This document shows positions 35,127-45,386 of a stretch of DNA of 64,000 bases, in pieces (within the stretch, counting starts at the first letter, position 1; each line of letters starts with the position of its first letter). The stretch lies in assembly GCF_023073335.1 (NCBI RefSeq), contig NZ_JADPJG010000003.1, forward strand, positions 285,789-349,788, read 5' to 3'. The DNA comes from Bradyrhizobium sp. 21. Its GTDB lineage: Bacteria; Pseudomonadota; Alphaproteobacteria; Rhizobiales; Xanthobacteraceae. The position numbers and the translations under genes are program-made. Below the pieces are notes generated by a model. It did no database searches. It was not told the origin of the DNA and saw only the letters and a program-made list of their open reading frames with translations.

Positions 35127-37220
35127 ATGCTGAATCGTCTGACCGTATCTGCGCTGCTGAAGGCGGTGATCGCGATCACGTCGGTCTGTGTGGTGATTGC
35201 GCTCTCGCTCACCGCCTACGAATCGTGGGACCGCCTCAAGACCGCCAACCGCATCTCGCAGATCGCCGACACCTCCGCCGATTTGTTCAAGGCGATGCAC
35301 AATCTGCGCACCGACCGCTCGACCACGGTACGGCTCCTCAACGCGACCGAGCCGCTGGACGGCGAGATCGAGAAATATCTGCGCGCCTTGCGCGATGCGC
35401 AGATGCCGGCGATGGCGCGCGCGCTCGAGCTGTTGCCGACAATCGAATTCCCGCAGTCGGGCACACTGGTGCCTGAGCTTGCGCGCCTCTACAAGCTGCT
35501 GACAGACGAGCAGAAGCAGTTCTGGGAGGACCTGGCCAAGTCCAAGGATCAGCGCCGCGCGGGCCTGCCGAAGGAATACATGGAGACGACGCAGGGCCTC
35601 CTCGACACCCTCGACAGGCTCTCGAACATCTTGGCCGCCACCGTCAACCATCAGGACGCCGCGATCGACCAACTGCTGTCGATCAAGCAGAACGCCTGGC
35701 TGTTGCGCAACACCGCAGGCGAAGCCTCGCTGATCGTCTCGACAGGGCTGGCGGCGGGCAAGATCACGCCGGAGGGGCGCTATAACTATACCCAATATGT
35801 CGGCGGCACGGCGGCGATGTGGAAGGCGCTGGAATTGTCGACTTCCGGCATGCAACTGCCCCCCGGGCTCGCGTCCGCCATGGCAGCCGCCAAGACAGCC
35901 TATTTCGAGACGCAATATCTGTCCCTGCGTGACCGTCTTGCGGACGCGCTGGTCAAGGGCGAGAAGCCCGAGATGACCGCCAATCAGTGGAGTCCGCTTA
36001 CGGTCGGCCGCATGGCGAGCGCGGTCGCGGTCGCGGAAGCCGCGCTCGACGCCGCCAAGGGCCACACCCAGGAACAGCGCTCCGCGGCGCAACGCGCGCT
36101 GATCGTGCAGCTCGTGCTGCTGGCGCTGGCCATCGGGCTTGCAGCCGGCGCGATCATGCTGGTCAGCCGTCGCGTCATCCATCCCCTCAACACCATCCGC
36201 GATGCCATGCTGAAGGTCGCCGGCGGCGATCTTGCCGTCGATAGCGGCTATCTCGACCGGAAGGACGAGATCGGCGCTCTCGCCGGCGCGCTGGAGACCT
36301 TCAAGCAGCAGGCCACCGACAAGCTCAAGATCGAGGAGCACGAGCGCGAGCGCAACACCGGGGCTGCGGCACGCCAGCGCACGATCGAGGCCTATGTCGG
36401 CGAGTTCGAGGGCGCGGTACGCAAGACCCTCGGCGAACTCGGCCAGGCTTCAGGCGAGATGCGCAAGACCTCGGGCGATCTCTCCGCCGTGTCACGCCAG
36501 ACCAACGACCGCGTCCAGGTCGCGGGCAAGGCTTCCAACGACGCCTCCATGAGCGTCGACAGCGTGGCGGCCGCCGCCGAAGAGCTCTCTGCCTCGATCA
36601 ACGACATCAGCCAGCAGGCCGCGCACGCCGCGGGCATCGCCGGCCGCGCCGTCACGCAGGCGCGCGAGACCGACGGCACCGTGCAGGGACTGGCGAAGTC
36701 CGCAGGACGTATCGGCGAGGTCGTCGGCCTCATCAACACCATCGCGCAGCAGACCAATCTGCTCGCGCTCAACGCCACGATCGAGGCTGCGCGCGCCGGC
36801 GAGGCCGGCCGCGGCTTTGCCGTGGTTGCCTCCGAGGTGAAGTCGCTGGCGAGCCAGACCGCCAAGGCGACCGAGGAAATCTCCGAGCAGATCGCCGACA
36901 TCCAGAAGGTCGCGGGCGAGGCCATCAATGCGATCCAGACCATCGGCGGCATCATCGGTGAGGTCAACGAGGTCGCGACCGCAATTGCTGCCGCCGTGCA
37001 GGAGCAGGGCGCCGCGACCCAGGAGATCACCCGCAGCACGCAATTTGCGGCGCAGGGCACCAAGAACGTCTCGGACAACATCACCGGCGTCAAAGCCGAT
37101 GCGGACGCTGCTGCCGCCGCCGCGGACAATGTGAAGCAAGCTTCCGAGACGCTGGAGAGCCAGAGCCGCCAGCTCGGTCATGAGGTCAGCGACTTCCTCG
37201 GCAAGATCCGCGCGGCATAG
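35127..37220 (+). CDS. Methyl-accepting chemotaxis protein, tandem copy 1
   Basis: A 697-residue chemoreceptor. TM1 is at about 10-30, a helical periplasmic sensor at 31-324, TM2 at 325-348, HAMP at 350-402 and the signalling domain at 430-690. The hairpin tip has [20 protein letters not shown] (about 551-570), as in receptors that bind CheA/CheW. It is full length. The neighbour at 37456 has the same length and an almost identical cytoplasmic half but a diverged sensor, so the pair is a tandem duplication with different ligands. No che or fla genes are next to it. A hairpin follows the stop at 37246-37271. Confidence 0.95.
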   Translation: MLNRLTVSALLKAVIAITSVCVVIALSLTAYESWDRLKTANRISQIADTSADLFKAMHNLRTDRSTTVRLLNATEPLDGEIEKYLRALRDAQMPAMARALELLPTIEFPQSGTLVPELARLYKLLTDEQKQFWEDLAKSKDQRRAGLPKEYMETTQGLLDTLDRLSNILAATVNHQDAAIDQLLSIKQNAWLLRNTAGEASLIVSTGLAAGKITPEGRYNYTQYVGGTAAMWKALELSTSGMQLPPGLASAMAAAKTAYFETQYLSLRDRLADALVKGEKPEMTANQWSPLTVGRMASAVAVAEAALDAAKGHTQEQRSAAQRALIVQLVLLALAIGLAAGAIMLVSRRVIHPLNTIRDAMLKVAGGDLAVDSGYLDRKDEIGALAGALETFKQQATDKLKIEEHERERNTGAAARQRTIEAYVGEFEGAVRKTLGELGQASGEMRKTSGDLSAVSRQTNDRVQVAGKASNDASMSVDSVAAAAEELSASINDISQQAAHAAGIAGRAVTQARETDGTVQGLAKSAGRIGEVVGLINTIAQQTNLLALNATIEAARAGEAGRGFAVVASEVKSLASQTAKATEEISEQIADIQKVAGEAINAIQTIGGIIGEVNEVATAIAAAVQEQGAATQEITRSTQFAAQGTKNVSDNITGVKADADAAAAAADNVKQASETLESQSRQLGHEVSDFLGKIRAA

Positions 37221-37245
37221 GGCACGATGGGGCGTCACTCTCGAT

Positions 37246-37271
37246 GTCGTCTTGGCGAAAGCCAGGACGAC
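37246..37271. repeat. Hairpin after chemoreceptor 1, degenerate family A arm
   Basis: GTCGTCTTGGC, loop GAAA, GCCAGGACGAC. It resembles a single worn arm of the family A element, 25 bp after the stop codon, and may act as a weak transcript end. Confidence 0.45.
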
Positions 37272-37311
37272 GAGGGGGATAGAGGCCCCGTAATTTTACG
37301 ACAGCGCTACT

Positions 37312-37332
37312 GCCTAAGTTTTTACCCTTTTC
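37312..37332 (+). promoter_or_regulatory. Conserved upstream motif of chemoreceptor 2
   Basis: GCCTAAGTTTTTACCC followed by TTTTC lies 144 bp before the ATG. It is the counterpart of 34978-34998 (18 of 21 bases the same). Confidence 0.5.
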
Positions 37333-37455
37333 GGGCCAAATGCGTTTCACGCGCCTGCCGCGGGCGGACGCATGATGCGTGCATCGTTTTAGCTTTTCGA
37401 AGTTCGTGGGGGCTGGCGCGGGGCCGCGAATTTTGAACGCGTACCGGGGTTTCCG

Positions 37456-39549
37456 ATGCTCAATCGCCTGACCGTATCCACGCTGCTGAAGGCAGTGATC
37501 CTGTCCACCGCGTTCGTCGTCGTGGGCGGCTTCTGGATCAGCGCATGGAGCTCATGGACCCGGCTTCAGCAGGCCAACCGAATCGTCTCGGTGTCGGCGG
37601 CCTCCGCCGATGTGTTCAAGGCCATGGCGAACATCCGCGCCGACCGCTCGACCAGCAGCCGTCAGCTGACCTCCGACATCCAGATGGATAGCGACATCGA
37701 GAAATACATCCGCGGCATCCGCAACGAATTGATGCCGGCGCTTGCGCGCGCAATCGACATCTTGCCCTCTATCGATTTGCCCCCGCCTGGGGCGGCGATT
37801 GCCGATCTCGACCGGTTGAACAAGGCGCTGCTGGCGCAGCAGGCTGAATTCTGGACCGAGGTCGCCAAGCCCAAGGCATCGCGCCGCGCGGCGCTTGTCA
37901 AAGAGTATCTCGAGAGCGAGGACGGGCTGATGGTCATCCTCGAGAAGCTGTCGCCCATGCTGGCTGCGAGCGTCAACCATCAGGACGCAACCATCGACCA
38001 ACTGCTGATGATCAAACAGATGGCCTGGCTGCTGCGGGTCAACGCGGGTGAATCCTCGCTGATCGTCGGCAATTCGATCAACAGCGGCAAGATCGCGCCG
38101 GAGGTCCAGCTCGCCTTCACGAAATGGATCGGCGGCACGGAAACCGCCTGGAGCGCGATCGAGCTCGCCGCATCGGGCATGCAATTGCCGCCGGCGCTGG
38201 CTGCGGCCGTGGCGGAAACCAAATCGCTCTATTTCGACCCGCAATTCGTCGCTACGCGCGACGGCATCATCGCCGCGATCGCAAAGGGCGAGAAGGCGTC
38301 GATGACCGCCAACCAATGGAGCCCCTACTCGGTCGGCCGCATGGCGAGTGCGATCGGGCTGGCCGATGCCGCGCTCGCCGCGGCGAAGGACCATTCCAGC
38401 AACCAGCGCGCAGACGCACTGCAATCGCTGCTGACCCAGCTTGCGCTGCTGATTGCCGCGATCGCGTTCACCGGCGCCGCCATGCTGGCGGTTAGCCGCC
38501 GCGTGATCACGCCGCTGCACAGGATACGCGACGCGATGCTGAAGGTGGCCGGCGGTGATCTCAGCGTCGACAACGGCTATCTCGACCGCCACGACGAGAT
38601 CGGCTCGCTCGCCGGCGCGCTCGATACTTTCAAGCAGCAGGCGATCGACAAGCTCAAGATCGAAGAGCAGGAGCGCGAGCGCAACGCCGGCGCTGCCGCG
38701 CGCCAGCGCGCGGTGGAAGCCTATGTCGGCGAGTTCGAAGGCGTGGTGCGCAAATCACTGGGCGAGCTCAGCGAAGCGTCAGGCGAGATGCGCAAGACCT
38801 CGGGCGACCTCTCCGCAGTATCGCGCCAGACCAATGCGCGCGTCGAGGTCGCCGGCAAGGCGTCCAACGACGCTTCCATGAGCGTCGACAGCGTCGCGGC
38901 GGCCGCCGAGGAGCTTTCAGCCTCGATCAACGACATCAGCCAGCAGGCTGCCCATGCCGCGGGCATTGCCAGCCGCGCCGTCAACCAGGCGCGCGAAACC
39001 GACAGCACCGTTCAGGGGCTGGCGCAATCCGCGGGGCGCATCGGCGAGGTCGTAGGCCTCATCAACACCATTGCCGCCCAGACCAATTTGCTCGCACTGA
39101 ACGCCACGATCGAGGCCGCGCGCGCCGGCGAAGCGGGGCGCGGGTTTGCGGTCGTGGCATCCGAGGTGAAGTCACTGGCGAGCCAGACCGCCAAGGCGAC
39201 CGAGGAGATTTCGGGGCAGATCGCCGACATTCAAAAAGTCGCCGGCGATGCCATCAACGCGATCCAGGCAATCGGCGGCATCATCGGCGAGGTCAATGAA
39301 GTCGCCACCGCTATCGCCGCCGCCGTGCAGGAGCAGGGCGCGGCGACCCAGGAGATCACCCGCAGCACGCAATACGCGGCGCAGGGCACCAAGAACGTCT
39401 CGGACAATATGACCGGCGTGAAAGCCGACGCCGACACCGCCGCCGGGGCGGCGGAGAACGTCAAGCAGGCCTCCGAGTTGCTCGAAACCCAGAGCCGCCA
39501 GCTTGGTCATCAAGTCAGCGACTTCCTCGGCAAGATCCGCGCGGCGTAG
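37456..39549 (+). CDS. Methyl-accepting chemotaxis protein, tandem copy 2
   Basis: A 697-residue chemoreceptor with the layout of its upstream neighbour: TM1 about 10-32, helical periplasmic sensor to about 325, TM2 about 326-348, HAMP 350-402, signalling domain 430-690 with the same [13 protein letters not shown] tip. The cytoplasmic part differs only at scattered positions, while the sensor has many changes (for example [20 protein letters not shown] in place of [19 protein letters not shown]). This suggests duplication followed by change of ligand. Both end FLGKIRAA. No gene lies between the copies. Confidence 0.95.
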   Translation: MLNRLTVSTLLKAVILSTAFVVVGGFWISAWSSWTRLQQANRIVSVSAASADVFKAMANIRADRSTSSRQLTSDIQMDSDIEKYIRGIRNELMPALARAIDILPSIDLPPPGAAIADLDRLNKALLAQQAEFWTEVAKPKASRRAALVKEYLESEDGLMVILEKLSPMLAASVNHQDATIDQLLMIKQMAWLLRVNAGESSLIVGNSINSGKIAPEVQLAFTKWIGGTETAWSAIELAASGMQLPPALAAAVAETKSLYFDPQFVATRDGIIAAIAKGEKASMTANQWSPYSVGRMASAIGLADAALAAAKDHSSNQRADALQSLLTQLALLIAAIAFTGAAMLAVSRRVITPLHRIRDAMLKVAGGDLSVDNGYLDRHDEIGSLAGALDTFKQQAIDKLKIEEQERERNAGAAARQRAVEAYVGEFEGVVRKSLGELSEASGEMRKTSGDLSAVSRQTNARVEVAGKASNDASMSVDSVAAAAEELSASINDISQQAAHAAGIASRAVNQARETDSTVQGLAQSAGRIGEVVGLINTIAAQTNLLALNATIEAARAGEAGRGFAVVASEVKSLASQTAKATEEISGQIADIQKVAGDAINAIQAIGGIIGEVNEVATAIAAAVQEQGAATQEITRSTQYAAQGTKNVSDNMTGVKADADTAAGAAENVKQASELLETQSRQLGHQVSDFLGKIRAA

Positions 39550-39570
39550 GCTGCGGATCGGAGTCGCCCC

Positions 39571-40224
39571 CTACTCCTTCGCCACCACCGGCACCTGGCG
39601 GAATCTCGCCCGCACCGAGTCCGGCAGCGGGGAGAAGTTCATTGCGACGCCGCGGCGGTCGTTGGCATTGCGGCTGGCGACCACTAGGCCATCGGCGCCC
39701 GCGACGATGTCGCCCTTGCGCAAGGTGGGATCATCGTCGATCTTGACCTGGGCGAGCCCGGCCGGGTCCTTGCCGTTGCAGGTGCAGCCCGCCACGATCT
39801 CGTTGCGGAAACGGAAGGCGTTCGGCAGGTCGGAATAGGATTTTCCCTTGTCGGTCGTGGCGTCGTCGATATTGCCGCCATAGACCAGCGAGGTCTCTGA
39901 CGCCGGGCAGAAGCTCTTGCAGGACTGCGCCTTGCTCTCGGCATCGTTTCCTTGCGCCGGGAAATAGCGACCGTCGCAACCGCGCACGCAATAGGCCGTG
40001 CCGCCGCCATAGGAGGCCCGCTGGCGCGGCGCGTCGTAGCGCGGCATGTCTTCGTTCGCGAAAGGCATCTGGATTTGCGGCGGAGGCCGCCGTCCCAATC
40101 CACCAAATAATGCCGAGAAGAAATCCTCCGCATGCGCCGAAGGCGTCAGGGCGAGCCCCAAGGAGGCGACGGCGAAGAACGCCGCCGCGGTACCGGCCAG
40201 TTTGCCGATCGAACGTCTCGTCAT
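39571..40224 (-). CDS. DUF2865 secreted protein
   Basis: A 217-residue protein with a signal peptide (about 1-32, ending SAHAEDF). The mature protein has the DUF2865 core: TAYCVRGCDGRYFPAQ, QSCKSFCPASET, a VYGGNIDDATTDKGKSYSDL segment and CTCNGKDPAGLA, giving several cysteine pairs likely disulfide-bonded in the periplasm. The domain is largely limited to Rhizobiales and its function is unknown. It follows the L,D-transpeptidase gene by 17 bases, so the two form an operon and the protein may act at the cell wall. Confidence 0.93.
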   Translation of the reverse strand: MTRRSIGKLAGTAAAFFAVASLGLALTPSAHAEDFFSALFGGLGRRPPPQIQMPFANEDMPRYDAPRQRASYGGGTAYCVRGCDGRYFPAQGNDAESKAQSCKSFCPASETSLVYGGNIDDATTDKGKSYSDLPNAFRFRNEIVAGCTCNGKDPAGLAQVKIDDDPTLRKGDIVAGADGLVVASRNANDRRGVAMNFSPLPDSVRARFRQVPVVAKE

Positions 40225-40241
40225 GTGACCTCACCCAACTC

Positions 40242-41027
40242 TTAGTTCACGGCCGACGTCGCGATGTTCAGCGCCTGCCGGCCAGAGGGCAGCGTCGTCA
40301 ATGCCGGGCGCTTGCGCACGGGATCACTGCCCCTCGCCATCAGCGGCGCGTTCTTCGGCAGCACCACGACCTTGGCGCCGACATTGACGCGGCTAAACAG
40401 GTCGGTGACGTCCTCGTTGGTCATGCGAATGCAGCCGGACGAGACGAATTTGCCGATCGTGGTGGGATCGTTGGTGCCGTGGATGCGGTATTCGCTCGAA
40501 CCGAGATACATCGCCCGCGCGCCGAGCGGATTGCCGGGACCGCCGGCGACGAAGCGCGGCAGATAAGGCTGGCGGGCGATCATCTCGGCCGGCGGATGCC
40601 AGTCCGGCCATTCCGCCTTGCGGCTGACGCTCTGCACGCCCGACCAGGTGAAGCCCTCGCGGCCGACGCCGACGCCGTATCGGATCGCGCGACCGTTGCC
40701 CAGCACGTAGTAGAGATAAGTGTTGTTGGTATCGATAACGATAGTGCCCGCCGGCTCGCTCCGGTCGAAGCTGACAATCTGCTTGCGCAGGCGATCGGGC
40801 AGCGCGGCATCTTCGTCGGAGGCCTGCGACTCCTGGCTTGCATAGCCTTGGCTTGCGTAGCCTTGGCTTGCATATCCTTGCGAATAGCCCTGATCCTGCG
40901 GATAGGTATAGCCCAGCGTCTGCGCGCTTGCGGCGCCGAAAGGCACGGCGAGCAGAGCAGTCGCGAAGGTGAAAGCGGTGATGCGGCGCGGCGAAAAGCG
41001 GCGTCGGACTGCAGAGAACTTCGTCAT
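40242..41027 (-). CDS. L,D-transpeptidase (YkuD/ErfK type)
   Basis: A 261-residue protein from the ATG at 41027 (MTKFSAVRRRFSPRRITAF); longer starts would put up to 50 residues before the signal peptide. The mature N-terminus carries three YASQG repeats, then the YkuD domain (about 105-235) with YLGSSEYRIHGTNDP and the catalytic SSGCIRMTNEDV (Cys nucleophile, His and Arg present). It forms 3-3 peptidoglycan cross-links or links lipoproteins to murein. The DUF2865 gene is co-transcribed behind it. It is divergent from the AI-2E permease gene; the 202-bp space holds both promoters. Confidence 0.92.
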   Translation of the reverse strand: MTKFSAVRRRFSPRRITAFTFATALLAVPFGAASAQTLGYTYPQDQGYSQGYASQGYASQGYASQESQASDEDAALPDRLRKQIVSFDRSEPAGTIVIDTNNTYLYYVLGNGRAIRYGVGVGREGFTWSGVQSVSRKAEWPDWHPPAEMIARQPYLPRFVAGGPGNPLGARAMYLGSSEYRIHGTNDPTTIGKFVSSGCIRMTNEDVTDLFSRVNVGAKVVVLPKNAPLMARGSDPVRKRPALTTLPSGRQALNIATSAVN

Positions 41028-41229
41028 GTGCTGCCCCGTGGATGCCTGCATCAGGGTGATGCGCTGGTCTGGTAACGCGGTCGAGCCGCTACAAGTTCCG
41101 CCGGATGCGGCGACCGCGTCACAGTCAAGCGGGCGTCTCTTCACGAAGCCGCGATGGAACCCGCGGCGAGTTCGCACGTTTCACCCCGTAACGGTGCGCG
41201 GACCGAAGCTTCCGTGCCGGAGAGGTGTT

Positions 41230-42342
41230 GTGCGCGTCCTTCCCAGTGAACGTATGATCCCCGGCAACGGCGAAGGCACACCGCTTCCCGAGAGCCACGG
41301 CGAACTTCCGCCGGTGATCCGCCGCACCGAATTCGTCGCCTTTTCGCTCGCGGGACTGCTTCTCATCGCAGTCGTCGCCGTGCTCTATGTCGGCAAGGCT
41401 TTCTTCCTGCCCGTCGTGATGGCCTTCGTCACCGGCACGATGCTTTCACCGGCGGCAACCTTCCTGGAGAAGCGGAAAGTGCCGCGGGGGCTCGCCGCGG
41501 CCTTGATCGTGATCGCGGTAACAGCCGTGGTCGGCTTCCTCGTCGCGCTGATCGCCTCGCCTGTGATGGAATGGAGCTCGCGCCTGCCCGAACTGGGCGC
41601 GCAGTTGAAGGACAAGCTGCACGTGTTCGACCGGCCGCTGGCGCTGTGGCGGGAGCTGCAGACCATGGTCGGCGGCTCGGAGGGGCTGCCCAACTTCCAG
41701 ATGCCGAAATTCGAATGGGTGCAGCCGACGCTGGAATTTTTGTCGCCGACCTTCACCGAGTTCCTGCTGTTCTTCGTCACCCTCATCCTGTTCATCGCGA
41801 GCTGGCGCGATCTGCGCCGCGCGATGATCATGACCTTCAGCGATCGCGACGCACGGCTGCGCACGCTTCGGATCCTCAACGAGATCGAGGTCCATCTCGG
41901 CAACTATCTTCTGACCGTGACCCTCATCAATATCGGCGTCGGCGTTGGCGCCGGCCTCGTCTGTGCGGTCACCGGCATGCCCAATCCGGCCGGCCTCGGC
42001 GCCCTCGCGGCCGCCCTCAACTTTATTCCGATCATCGGGCCGGTTGCGATGTTCGCCGTTCTGGTCCTGGTCGGGCTGGTCACCTTCCCGACCATCGGAG
42101 GCGGCCTGATGGCGGCGCTCGCCTTTGGCGGCCTCACTTTCCTGGAGGGACACTTTGTCACGCCGACCATCATCGGCCGGCGGCTGGAGCTCAATGCGCT
42201 CGCCGTGCTGCTGGCGCTGGCATTCTGGACCTGGCTGTGGGGGCCGATGGGCGCGTTTCTGTCGTCGCCGCTTCTGATCGTCGCGCTGATCTTGAAGGAG
42301 CATCTGCTGCCGACGGATTCGCCGCAGCTGCCGCAAACCTGA
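41230..42342 (+). CDS. AI-2E family (PerM/TqsA-like) permease
   Basis: About 370 residues from the GTG at 41230, chosen for GGAGAGG seven bases upstream; ATG 41254 is an in-frame alternative. It has about eight hydrophobic segments, FVAFSLAGLLLIAVVAVLYV first, the amphipathic middle WSSRLPELGAQLKDKL, and the family core NPAGLGALAAALNFIPIIGP followed by EGHFVTPTIIGRRLELN. Such proteins export small molecules or ions; the AI-2 link holds for only a few. A DUF883-like and a holin-like gene follow 78 bp later on the same strand. Confidence 0.92.
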   Translation: MRVLPSERMIPGNGEGTPLPESHGELPPVIRRTEFVAFSLAGLLLIAVVAVLYVGKAFFLPVVMAFVTGTMLSPAATFLEKRKVPRGLAAALIVIAVTAVVGFLVALIASPVMEWSSRLPELGAQLKDKLHVFDRPLALWRELQTMVGGSEGLPNFQMPKFEWVQPTLEFLSPTFTEFLLFFVTLILFIASWRDLRRAMIMTFSDRDARLRTLRILNEIEVHLGNYLLTVTLINIGVGVGAGLVCAVTGMPNPAGLGALAAALNFIPIIGPVAMFAVLVLVGLVTFPTIGGGLMAALAFGGLTFLEGHFVTPTIIGRRLELNALAVLLALAFWTWLWGPMGAFLSSPLLIVALILKEHLLPTDSPQLPQT

Positions 42343-42420
42343 CCGGTTTCTCAGAACGGAACTTACCCCGCGACGAAACGTTTTCCGGCTATCTCAGCCG
42401 TCAACAGCTCGGAGCTCCCG

Positions 42421-42792
42421 ATGTCCACGACCAATGCCGAAGCCGGGATGAGAGACTGGACCGACAAAGCCACCAGAGAACGCCTCGAGAAGGATGTAGC
42501 AGCCGTGAAAAGCGATATCGCCGCCCTCACCGATCAGATCACCGACGCGCTCAATACCTTTGCGAATTCCTCCAGCAAGCAGGCCCGCCGCGGCTACCGC
42601 CAGGCACGTGAGAACGTGGATTCCGCGATCGACGATATGTCGGAGCGCGGCAGCGCGATGATGGGCGCGGCACAGGAAGCCTATGGATCGATGGAGGAGA
42701 CGCTGGAGGACGCAATCACGCAGCGGCCGCTCGCGACCGTCGGGCTTGCGCTCGGAATCGGCTTCCTGATCGGCGCAGCCTGGCGCCGCTGA
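42421..42792 (+). CDS. DUF883-like (YqjD/ElaB-type) protein
   Basis: A 123-residue protein with a long amphipathic coiled-coil-prone helix (15-95), including RLEKDVAAVKSDIAALTDQI, and a C-terminal membrane segment PLATVGLALGIGFLIGAAW with a final RR. This is the pattern of YqjD/ElaB proteins, which attach to the inner membrane and are linked to ribosome binding in stationary phase in enterobacteria. It is followed 75 bp later by a holin-like membrane protein, the common partner of YqjD (YqjE/K). GGAGCTC lies before the ATG. Confidence 0.85.
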   Translation: MSTTNAEAGMRDWTDKATRERLEKDVAAVKSDIAALTDQITDALNTFANSSSKQARRGYRQARENVDSAIDDMSERGSAMMGAAQEAYGSMEETLEDAITQRPLATVGLALGIGFLIGAAWRR

Positions 42793-42867
42793 GCTGGCGA
42801 ACGGGTTTTGAGACGGCGGCGCTGCGGCGCCGCCCATGCCGGCTTGTGGGGTTTGAGGAGCAAGGCC

Positions 42868-43323
42868 ATGTTTCAGCGCATCATCGACGGGATCATTGCA
42901 TCCACGGGCACGACTGTGCGGCTGACCTCGTTGGCTGCGGGTGCGGCATTCGCGCTCTTCATCACCACGTGCTTTCTGTGCGCGGCGGCATTCATCTCGG
43001 TGCTGGAAAAATATGGTCCGGTGCAAGCCTGCCTCGCCGGTGCCGGCGTTTTCTTCCTGCTGACCCTCACCGCGGCGGTGAGCTACTGGGCCTACAAGCG
43101 GCAGTTGCGCAAGCAAGCTCATATCGCGGCTGAGCGCGCCGCGAAGTCGACCGCGCAGAGCATGCTCGCGGACCCCATGCTGCTCGCCACGGGTCTCCAG
43201 ATCGTTCGCGCCATCGGCGTCAAGCGGCTGTTGCCGATCCTGGCGATCGGCGGCGTCGCCCTCGGCATCATGGCGAGCCGCGCCGGCGTCTCCGACGACG
43301 CCTCGGCCGAGCCTGCCGAGTAG
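42868..43323 (+). CDS. Holin-like small membrane protein (YqjE-like)
   Basis: A 151-residue protein from the ATG MFQRIIDGIIASTGTTVRLT, chosen for GAGGAG seven bases upstream. It has two adjacent membrane segments (about 20-45 and 55-75), a basic cytoplasmic stretch YWAYKRQLRKQ, an Ala-rich helix and a third short hydrophobic segment LLPILAIGGVALGIMAS. The position after the DUF883-like gene and the layout resemble the holin superfamily III/YqjE group. Similarity is general and no function is claimed. Confidence 0.78.
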   Translation: MFQRIIDGIIASTGTTVRLTSLAAGAAFALFITTCFLCAAAFISVLEKYGPVQACLAGAGVFFLLTLTAAVSYWAYKRQLRKQAHIAAERAAKSTAQSMLADPMLLATGLQIVRAIGVKRLLPILAIGGVALGIMASRAGVSDDASAEPAE

Positions 43324-43543
43324 CCATGGTCTGAGTTGCTGTGGCTCTCTGATCTCGCGCGTACTCTTCCCATTGCGAAAGTTGCGTCCGGGGCTGAGCA
43401 AATGAGGCCAGGCGATCCGCTATCGGCCCTTGCGCAATTTTTCATCAGCCGGACAATAGGGCTCCTTCACGCAAACGCTACTCGGATAGGCTGGCGGTTG
43501 CCGCTAAAAGCGGCGCCCGTGATTCCAAAAGCTAATTTTTTCG

Positions 43544-44686
43544 ATGAAACCATCCGTCAAGGCGAACCTCGCCGCATTCCGTCACGACGCCAGGCTGTAT
43601 TTGACCCTCGGCATTGCCAACTGGTCGGTGTTCGTCGACCATATCCCGAACAACGTCGTCAATTTGCTGACGCTACGCAATTTCGGCTTCAGCGGCGCTG
43701 CGGACCTGTTCGTGTTCGTCGTGGGCTACGGCGTCGCCGTCATCCACGGCAGGATGGCGCTGGAGCGCGGCTACGTCGTCGCGGCGACGCGCATCTTCCG
43801 CCGAGCCTGGCGCCTCTATGCCGCCTATGTCGTGCTGTTCGTGATCTATATTGCCACCATCGCCTATGTCGCTTCGCAGTCGATGGCGCCGGAGATCATT
43901 CAGGAATACAATATCTCGGGGATTCTCGAGCACCCCCTGCGCATCCTGGTCCAGGGATTGGTGCTCCAGGAAGAACCGCTCAACCTCGACCTTCTGCAAC
44001 TGATGATCCCGCTGATGGCGTTCTTCCCATTCGCACTGTGGGGTCTGCTGCGACGTCCGAACCTGACGCTGGCGATGTCGGTCGCGCTGTATCTCGGCGC
44101 GCGGTGGTACGGCTGGAATTTTCGCGCCTACCCCGATCAGGAATGGACCTTCAATCCGCTGTGCTGGCAGATGCTGATGGTGCTGGGCGGCTGGTTCGCC
44201 GTGACAGACGCACCCGGGCGCGCGCTGCGCGACATGCCATGGCTGCGGATACTCGCGGGGACCTATCTCGTGTTCGCGATGGCCGTCACCTTGATGCGGC
44301 ATTCGCCGGAACTGTCCGCCTATTTGCCGGACATTCTCCTCAACAGCATCGCGCCCACCGACAAGGAAAACCTCGCGCCCTACCGCGTGGTTCACTTCCT
44401 CGCGCTCGCCTTCCTCGCGACCCATCTCATTCCGGCGGATCATCCCGGGCTGCAATTGAAGCCGCTCCAGGCGGTCATCAGATGCGGCGAGGAATGGCTC
44501 GCCGTGTTCTGCGTCGCCGTGTTCCTGTCCTTTGCCGGCCATCTCATCCTCATCACCGGCGCCAATCTGGTGGTGATGCAGATCGCCGTGAGCCTCGCCG
44601 GTTTCGCCGCGATGACCGCGGTGGCCTATTACGTCTCTTGGTCGAGGCGGCAGGACTTGCCGGCCGCCTTGCGGCAGCAGGCCTAG
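43544..44686 (+). CDS. opgC: OpgC-family acyltransferase
   Basis: A 380-residue membrane protein with about ten hydrophobic segments. It opens MKPSVKANLAAFRHDARLYL and has NWSVFVDHIPNNVVNLLTLR and FSGAADLFVFVVGYGVAVIH, the OpgC landmarks (with a His near the start of TM1). OpgC adds succinyl groups to periplasmic glucans; in bradyrhizobia the glucans are cyclic beta-glucans and the acyl group may vary. No opgG/opgH is adjacent. The 220 bp upstream hold only a short hairpin (GCCGCTAAAAGCGGC, 43499-43513) and no gene. Confidence 0.92.
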   Translation: MKPSVKANLAAFRHDARLYLTLGIANWSVFVDHIPNNVVNLLTLRNFGFSGAADLFVFVVGYGVAVIHGRMALERGYVVAATRIFRRAWRLYAAYVVLFVIYIATIAYVASQSMAPEIIQEYNISGILEHPLRILVQGLVLQEEPLNLDLLQLMIPLMAFFPFALWGLLRRPNLTLAMSVALYLGARWYGWNFRAYPDQEWTFNPLCWQMLMVLGGWFAVTDAPGRALRDMPWLRILAGTYLVFAMAVTLMRHSPELSAYLPDILLNSIAPTDKENLAPYRVVHFLALAFLATHLIPADHPGLQLKPLQAVIRCGEEWLAVFCVAVFLSFAGHLILITGANLVVMQIAVSLAGFAAMTAVAYYVSWSRRQDLPAALRQQA

Positions 44687-44764
44687 CCAAAGGATCGTGC
44701 GATTGTGCTAGGCCGAAAGCGGCGGCTGCGCTATGCGGGTTAACTCTGCGTGAGGAGACCGGGC

Positions 44765-45379
44765 GTGGCGATGGCGAAAGGCGGGGGTGACGAGACCGAC
44801 AGCGCGCCCCGGCGCGGCCGGCCAAGGTCGATGGAGACCAGCAACGCCATTCTCGAAAGCGCCTATGTGCTGATGGCCGCGACCGGCCTTGCCGCCACCA
44901 CCATCGACGCGGTCGCGCGGCACTCCAGCGTCTCCAAGATGACGATCTACAAATGGTGGCCGTCCCGCGAGGCGTTGCTGATCGACGCCTTCCTCCACCA
45001 TGCCGCGCAAATGCTGCCGCTGCCGCCCGCGAGCTCCGGCAGCCCCGCCGCGCGCGCACGCCGCCATGCCGCGGCCTATGCCGAAGCGCTCCAGGATGAG
45101 TTCGGCAAGGTCCAGCTCGCCGTCATCTCCGAATGCATTTCCAAGACCGGGTCCGCCGAGCTGTTCTACGCCCGCTATCTGCAATTCCGCCGCGACGCAC
45201 TGGTGGAGATGATCGCCGCGGGCCAGAACGACGGCAGCATTCTGGCGGAAGGAGCGCCCGAGGATCTCTACGACGCGATCTATGGCGGCCTGTTCTACCG
45301 CTACGTCTTCGGCATCGCGCCGATCACGCCCGCCTACGCGCGGAATCTGGTTGACCTCGTGCTGCGGCCTAAGAGCTAG
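44765..45379 (+). CDS. TetR family transcriptional regulator
   Basis: About 204 residues from GTG 44765, which has GAGGAG seven bases upstream; the GTG at 44750 and ATG at 44771 are alternatives. After a charged N-terminus with RRGRPRS, the HTH is TIDAVARHSSVSKMTIYKWW followed by PSREALLIDAF, typical of TetR. The C-terminal part (75-200), with QFRRDALVEMIAAGQNDGSI and DAIYGGLFYRYVFG, is a TetR_C ligand domain of the AcrR-like kind. The target is unclear; it follows opgC by 78 bp on the same strand, with no efflux gene nearby. Confidence 0.92.
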   Translation: MAMAKGGGDETDSAPRRGRPRSMETSNAILESAYVLMAATGLAATTIDAVARHSSVSKMTIYKWWPSREALLIDAFLHHAAQMLPLPPASSGSPAARARRHAAAYAEALQDEFGKVQLAVISECISKTGSAELFYARYLQFRRDALVEMIAAGQNDGSILAEGAPEDLYDAIYGGLFYRYVFGIAPITPAYARNLVDLVLRPKS

Positions 45380-45386
45380 CCTCGAA

